From positions 16,875 to 80,874 of the forward strand of contig NZ_JAFJSY010000007.1 in NCBI RefSeq assembly GCF_019857225.1: 64,000 nucleotides of DNA, written 5' to 3'. Positions 59,834 to 64,000 of the stretch are shown in pieces (position 1 is the stretch's first letter; every line of letters begins with the position of its first letter). This DNA comes from Streptomyces plumbidurans (GTDB taxonomy: Bacteria > Actinomycetota > Actinomycetes > Streptomycetales > Streptomycetaceae). Both the position numbers and the translations under genes were made by a program. The notes beneath the pieces are model-generated. The model was not told the origin of the DNA and did not search any database. It saw only the letters and a list, made by a program, of their open reading frames with translations.

Positions 59834-61402
59834 TCAGCCCGTGTAGCCCGCGAAGATCTTCGCGAACTCGTACGGGGACTGCGGAATGTTGGTGCACTGA
59901 TAGAGCGCGCCCGTGCAGGCGTTGCGGTCCCGGGTGGCTTCCCAGAAGGCCAGCTCCCCCAGGTGCTTGCCCTGGGCGAAGGAGACCAGCTGGCGGGCGT
60001 CGGCCTGGTCGTAGATGTGGCCGTCGTCGTTCTGCCCGAGCATCGGCGTGACGCCGACCATCGCCCAGGTCTGGGCGTCGGTCTTGCCGGGATAGAGGGA
60101 CTTGAGCTGGGCGAACGTGCTCTGTGCGGCCTGGACGGCGGCGTCGCCGTAGTCGACGCTTCGGTAGTAGTCCATGGCCATCACGTTCACCACGTCCAGG
60201 TCGACCCCGGCGTCGCGTGCCGACTGCACCACGTTCAGGCCGTCCGAGGTCAGTCCCTCCGGGAGGACGGGCAGGGTCAGCGAGATCCTCAGGCCCGGGT
60301 GGGCCTGCTGCAGACGCGCCAGGGCCTGGGAGCGCCGGGCGACGGAGGTCGGGTCGGCGGAGGCCGCGCCCTCGATGTCGAAGTCGACGTACTTCAGGTC
60401 GTAGGCGGTGACGACCGCGTTGTACTCGGCGTACAGCGCGTCCACCGAGCCGCAGGCCTGGGCCAGTTCGATGCCGCTGGCGCCACCGAAGGAGACCTTG
60501 ACGTCTCCCCCGCCGGCCCTGATGGCGTCGATCTGATCCTTGGCCCAACCGTCCCGCGGGTCATAGGCGTTGAACCACATCGCCTTGCACCCGGAGGCCG
60601 TGATGAAGGCCATCGTGTAGTTCTTCAGCCCGCTCGACGAGGCCATGTCGGGCATGCTCGGCGTGGGCCACGCCCCCATGTCGATGTACGGCGCGGTCGA
60701 CAGGCCGCCGCTCGGCTGCTGGCCGCTGCCGGTGGTGGTCGTACCGCTGACAGCCGTGGAGTACGCGGACACATTGCCCGCGGCATCACGGGCTCGTACG
60801 CGGAACGAGTAACTGGTGCCGGACTGCAGTCCGGTGGCCGTGTACGAGGTGCCGGTCACGGTGGCGGGCGTGCCTCCGTCGCGCGAGATCTCGTATCCGG
60901 CGACGGACCCCGAGTCGTCCGTCGAGGCGCTCCACCGCACCGTCAGGGAGGAGCCGGTCGCGGAGCCTACGGTCACTCCGGACGGTGCGCTGGGCGGCGT
61001 GGTGTCGGTGCCCGAACCGCCCGCACAGGGACCGCCGTTGAGCTTGCAGCCGGTGGGGGTGCCGGTGCCGTTGGACACCCAGCCGAAGGACGTGGACGCG
61101 CCCGGCGCCAACGTGCCGTTGTACTCGCGGTTCTTGAAGGTGTAGTGGTTGCCGCTCTGGGTGAGCAGCGCGTCCCAGTACGAGCCGACGGTGGTACCGG
61201 AGGGAAGGTCGAACTCGACGCTCCAGCTCGACAGGCTGGTGCTTCCTGCGTTCGTGATGGTGTACGAGCCCTGGTAACCGGCCTCCCACGTCGATGTCTT
61301 GGCGAAGGTGGCGGTCGGCGTGCTCGCGGCGGTCGCGGGTGGCGCCAGGATCAGCAGAAGCAGTCCGGCGAACAGGGTGAGAAGTGTCGACGGTCTTCGC
61401 AT
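59834..61402 (-). CDS. Secreted GH18 chitinase with CBM2 and fibronectin III domains
   Basis: The 522-residue secreted enzyme has a signal peptide (about 1-25, ending PPATAAS), a CBM2-type binding module (TFAKTSTWEAGYQGSYTITNAGSTSLSSWSVEFDLPSGT to CKLNGGPC), a Thr/Pro linker with a FnIII domain (PPSAPSGVTVGSATGSSLTVRWSAST) and a GH18 barrel (APYIDMGAWPTPSMPDMASSSGLKNYTMAFITAS). The catalytic motif DFDIEG places the acid Glu at about residue 344, with both Asp residues present. The layout matches ChiC/ChiD-type chitinases. A DasR-like site lies 53 bases upstream, implying control by amino-sugar levels. Confidence 0.94.
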   Translation of the reverse strand: MRRPSTLLTLFAGLLLLILAPPATAASTPTATFAKTSTWEAGYQGSYTITNAGSTSLSSWSVEFDLPSGTTVGSYWDALLTQSGNHYTFKNREYNGTLAPGASTSFGWVSNGTGTPTGCKLNGGPCAGGSGTDTTPPSAPSGVTVGSATGSSLTVRWSASTDDSGSVAGYEISRDGGTPATVTGTSYTATGLQSGTSYSFRVRARDAAGNVSAYSTAVSGTTTTGSGQQPSGGLSTAPYIDMGAWPTPSMPDMASSSGLKNYTMAFITASGCKAMWFNAYDPRDGWAKDQIDAIRAGGGDVKVSFGGASGIELAQACGSVDALYAEYNAVVTAYDLKYVDFDIEGAASADPTSVARRSQALARLQQAHPGLRISLTLPVLPEGLTSDGLNVVQSARDAGVDLDVVNVMAMDYYRSVDYGDAAVQAAQSTFAQLKSLYPGKTDAQTWAMVGVTPMLGQNDDGHIYDQADARQLVSFAQGKHLGELAFWEATRDRNACTGALYQCTNIPQSPYEFAKIFAGYTG

Positions 61403-61454
61403 GTGCTGCCTCCACTGGGGGGTGGGCGCCGAAGCGGCGCGTGAAGCCGCAGAG

Positions 61455-61468
61455 TTGGTCCATACCAA
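61455..61468. promoter_or_regulatory. DasR-element-like site upstream of the chitinase
   Basis: TTGGTCCATACCAA has perfect 5-base arms, TTGGT/ACCAA, and matches eleven of sixteen positions of the DasR consensus in context. Streptomyces chitinase genes usually carry such a site, so it is likely a true operator. Confidence 0.7.
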
Positions 61469-61505
61469 TCCTCTGGCATGTACTTACTTAGCCCCAGCCC
61501 GCTCG

Positions 61506-61949
61506 TCAAGCTCTTGCGCCAAAGCGCCGCACCAACCCGAGGATTCCCGTCGCGACGGCGAGCACGAAGAGCGTCAGGCCCACGAAGACCACCGGATTCA
61601 CCCAGCCCGGCACCAGTTCGGTCCCCACACCGTCCGAGGTGACGCACTGCGAGCTGACCGGGAGGGTCGCGCGCGTCACGACGTGATCGCCCTGGGCGCC
61701 GCGCGACGCGCACATCTGGTCCGGATCCAGGATGTAGAAGCCCGACATCACGCCGGACGCGTACGCGCCGAGCGCCGCCGCCCCGGCCATGACGGCGACC
61801 AGCGTGCAGGTCGTGCCGCTGGGCAGGCGCCGGCCCTTGACCGGCGGCCGGCTCGTGACCCGCCGGAACAGGACCGCTCCGGCACCCAGCACCACCAGCG
61901 GCGCCGCAATCGGCGCGAACGCCAGAATGAGAAACGCAAGACTCGCCAT
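61506..61949 (-). CDS. Hypothetical membrane protein with an external Cys pair
   Basis: The product of 147 residues has three membrane helices: ASLAFLILAFAPIAAPLVVLGAGAVLF, TCTLVAVMAGAAALGAYASGV and GWVNPVVFVGLTLFVLAVATGILGLV. Between the last two is a 50-residue external loop with two cysteines (DQMCASRGAQGDHVV, SSQCVTSDGVG), able to form a disulphide. The start at 61949 is preferred over 61994. I do not recognise the family. Confidence 0.6.
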   Translation of the reverse strand: MASLAFLILAFAPIAAPLVVLGAGAVLFRRVTSRPPVKGRRLPSGTTCTLVAVMAGAAALGAYASGVMSGFYILDPDQMCASRGAQGDHVVTRATLPVSSQCVTSDGVGTELVPGWVNPVVFVGLTLFVLAVATGILGLVRRFGARA

Positions 61950-62046
61950 GTTCGCCCAGACATCATCGGGACAAGATCGGTTCCTACGACACACCTACGT
62001 CACCCACGACACCTGCACCACCGCGCCAGGCGCCCGGCATCGGGGG

Positions 62047-62861
62047 TCAGCCGGCCTTGCGCCCCACACCGCCGTAGAAGCCGACCTCCTCGGACCGGGC
62101 GGGAGGTGGGGTGTCCGGGCGCCAGAACGGGACCTGGACCAGGCCGGGTTCGATCAGGTCGAAGCCGTCGAAGAAGCGTCCGACCTCGGCGTGGGAACGC
62201 AGGTTCATGCTGGCGGTGGCGTTGTCGTACACGGCCTGGGCGTCGCGGCGGTCCGCGAGATCGCCGGTGGCGTGGGAGAGGACCAGGAAGCTTCCGGCCG
62301 GCAGTGCGTCGCGAAGGGTGGCGACGATGCGGTCGGGCTTCTCGGCGTCGGTGACGAAGTGGAGGATGGCCATCAGGAACAGTGCGACCGGCTCGGCGAA
62401 GTCGATGATCCGGCGGACGTCGGGATGGTCCACCACAGCCTGCGGATCGCGCAGGTCGGCGAGCACGATGCTGGTCGCCCCGGAGCTGGTGAGGAGTGCG
62501 TCCGCGTGCTTCTTCACGATCGGGTCGTTGTCCACGTAGGCGACCCGCACGTCCGGCGCCACCTCGCGGGCCGTCTCGTGGATGTTCGGAGCGGTGGGCA
62601 GTCCCGTGCCGATGTCGAGGATCTGACGGACACCGCTGCCGACGACATGACGCACAGCACGCTGCAGGAAGGACTGTTGGCCTGTACGGACATGCGCGCC
62701 TCGGGTGCCTGGGCGGCGAGCGCCTCACCGGCCTGCCGGTCGACCTCGAAGTGGTCCTTGCCGCCCAGCAGATAGTCGTAGACGCGAGCGGGGTGCGGCC
62801 TGCTGGAGTCGATCTCCTCCGTGCCTGCGCCGGCCTGTGCCACGTGAACCTCTCCCATCAC
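62047..62861 (-). pseudogene. SAM-dependent methyltransferase (PF04672/DUF574), frameshifted
   Basis: This gene of the Streptomyces-rich S-adenosyl methyltransferase family begins EIDSSRPHPARVYDYLLGGKDHFEVDRQAGEALAAQAPEARMSVQAN, then shifts frame near 62676-62678. The rest continues in another frame as SFLQRAVRHVVGSGVRQILDIGTGLPTAPNIHETAREVAPDVRVAYVDNDPIV to the normal end. Adding one base at the AACAGTCC site (coding strand) joins the two parts to about 271 residues, the family length. Either a recent inactivation or a sequencing error. Function of intact relatives is mostly unknown. Confidence 0.85.
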
Positions 62862-62927
62862 CGACTGCCACGCCGCCCCTGCCCCCGAACGGCTGTACGG
62901 CAGCCTCTCACATCAACGTCCGTGTCA

Positions 62928-63779
62928 TTAGCGGCCGTTGGCGGCGGTGTGCTCCAGGATCGCCGCAGTGATTATCGCCCAGTCGGCGCGCTCGACCCCA
63001 TGCCCTGCGTCGGGCAGCGTCACCATCTTCGCGCCGGGGATCTGTTCGGCGAGGACCGCACCGTGCGCGATCGGGAACATGGGATCGGCGCTCCCGTGGA
63101 TCACCAATGTGGGTACGGCGATCGAGGACAGGGGCACGTCGGGGAGTTCGCCGTCCGGCAGTGCGTCATGATGGCGGACCGCCGTGAAGTCGTGTGCACG
63201 CTCGACATCGCGCAGGACAAGGCTGCGCGCGGCGGCTTCGTCGAACGGGCGGCGGCCCCCGGCGAGCGTGCGGGCGTAGGCCACTTGGTGGTCGATCACC
63301 GAGTCGGTGTCCGACCAGTCGACGTGCGCGTCCGCGAAGAAGCGCATCAACTCCTCGGTTGACGGCGGCAGTTCGCGCTCGACGGACACGGCGCACGACG
63401 TACTGATCAGGACGAGCGAACGGACGCGGTCCGCGTAGTGCAGCGCGAGCAGCTGCGCGAGCGCCCCTCCGGCCGAGACGCCCACAACATGCGCCGCCGT
63501 GATCTCGTGGGCGTCGAGCACCCGGGAGGCGTCAGCGACCAGGTCCGCGCCGGTGTAAGCGGGTCGCTCCGCCCCGTACGTGACCGATCGACCCGTGTCA
63601 CGGTGGTCGTAGCGGATCACGAAGCACCCGCCCTCGGCGAGCATCCGGCAAAAGCCCTCCTCCCACCAGAGCATCGAGGCCCCGGTGCCCATGACGAGCA
63701 GGACGGGCGGGTGTGCCGGGTCGCCGAAGGACTCGACGCACAGCTCGATGCCGTCCACCTCGACCACACGCTCGGTCAT
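62928..63779 (-). CDS. Alpha/beta hydrolase
   Basis: This 283-residue enzyme has the alpha/beta-hydrolase fold: LCVESFGDPAHPPVLLVMGTGASMLWWEEGF (oxyanion region), RYDHRDTGRSV, then the nucleophile elbow VVGVSAGGALAQLLALHYADRV with Ser102. Acid and base come from STSCAV to HGSADPMFP (Asp) and DAGHGVERADW (His). Similar to the aclacinomycin-methylesterase/ring-hydrolase type group of Streptomyces. ATG at 63779 has GGAGTGG upstream. Three 35-base repeats lie 90 to 190 bases before it. Confidence 0.88.
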   Translation of the reverse strand: MTERVVEVDGIELCVESFGDPAHPPVLLVMGTGASMLWWEEGFCRMLAEGGCFVIRYDHRDTGRSVTYGAERPAYTGADLVADASRVLDAHEITAAHVVGVSAGGALAQLLALHYADRVRSLVLISTSCAVSVERELPPSTEELMRFFADAHVDWSDTDSVIDHQVAYARTLAGGRRPFDEAAARSLVLRDVERAHDFTAVRHHDALPDGELPDVPLSSIAVPTLVIHGSADPMFPIAHGAVLAEQIPGAKMVTLPDAGHGVERADWAIITAAILEHTAANGR

Positions 63780-63867
63780 CACCACTCCTCCAGGCCGGGA
63801 ACCCTTCCCCATCACAGCAGACCCGCCCGGGCGGCCACTCGCACTTCCACGAGCGATGTGCCCCGCC

Positions 63868-63972
63868 CGCCGCGCAATGGTCCACGTGGTCCACGTACCG
63901 CTCGCCGCACAATGGTCTACGTGGTCCACGTACCGCTCGCCGCACAATGGTCTACGTGGCCCATGTACCGAT
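63868..63972. repeat. Three 35-base direct repeats, each with an inverted core
   Basis: Units 63868-63902, 63903-63937 and 63938-63972 are joined head to tail and differ at few bases; each has the form CGCCGCACAATGGTCTACG then TGGTCCACGTACCGCT. The middle unit holds the perfect inverted repeat TACGTGGTCCACGTA. The array is upstream of the alpha/beta-hydrolase gene and stands out as operator-like. The last 28 bases of the window hold nothing else recognisable. Confidence 0.9.
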
Positions 63973-64000
63973 CGCCCGACATCTGCTCCGCGCCAAGGAT

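Noticed and set aside
63868..63972. Possible CRISPR array from three 35-base repeats
   Set aside because: Units are joined without spacers and differ internally, and there are no cas genes; these are tandem repeats.

Overview
The window is high-GC actinobacterial DNA, almost certainly from a Streptomyces chromosome. Evidence for this is strong GC bias at third codon positions, many GTG starts, Tat and lipoprotein exports, several sugar ABC importers encoded without an ATPase (in Streptomyces MsiK normally supplies it), and typical Streptomyces families such as ABATE/CGNR regulators, PF04672 methyltransferases and CBM2/FnIII/GH18 chitinases. No rRNA, tRNA, CRISPR array, insertion sequence or phage module was seen. 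The content looks like chromosome-arm accessory DNA built around polysaccharide use and regulation.

Layout. 1-3.4 kb: a large Tat-exported (alpha/alpha)-type polysaccharide-active protein behind a LacI-type palindrome. 3.4-7.3 kb: small enzymes, a DJ-1/PfpI protein divergent from a CGNR regulator, and a transglycosylase-like protein. 7.4-10.7 kb: a decayed sugar locus in which a GH2 3' end and a permease 3' end abut at about 8040, followed by an intact GH31 gene. 10.8-14.9 kb: a universal stress protein, an exported amidase and an MFS exporter. 14.9-22.3 kb: a das-like locus (GntR/UTRA regulator divergent from binding protein, two permeases, GH20 hexosaminidase and CBM3-GH16), with the first permease broken by a one-base deletion. 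22.4-27.6 kb: a membrane protein, a GlpF-type channel, an orphan histidine kinase with a likely response-regulator remnant, and small proteins.

27.6-35.8 kb: an S1 protease, then a complete sugar-use unit: binding protein, two permeases, GH1 beta-glucosidase, a glucoamylase-like (GH144-type) protein and a LacI regulator. One near-identical 14-bp operator lies before the first gene and another before the regulator. 35.8-47.3 kb: a LysR/RidA divergent pair, a DUF4097 lipoprotein, a zinc-ribbon/peptidoglycan-binding protein, a PAP2/lipid-kinase pair, SRPBCC, two MFS transporters, a sirtuin, a carbonic anhydrase remnant and two overlapping AhpD-like genes. 47.3-53.5 kb: a LysR gene followed by a sulfatase, its own formylglycine-generating enzyme and an orphan betaine-type binding protein, then a histone-like Lys/Ala-rich protein. 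53.5-64 kb: a PEP-mutase/isocitrate-lyase family enzyme, a GH78 rhamnosidase with its own LacI-type site, a sugar-acid dehydrogenase-like SDR, a VOC protein, a chitinase with a DasR-like site, a frameshifted PF04672 methyltransferase and an alpha/beta hydrolase preceded by three 35-bp repeats.

Themes: several separately regulated glycan pathways sit within 60 kb, each with a recognisable operator candidate. At least five genes are eroding (GH2, permease, MalF-like permease, response regulator, methyltransferase), plus a carbonic anhydrase tail. The most distinctive set is the sulfatase, maturase and betaine-type binding protein cassette.
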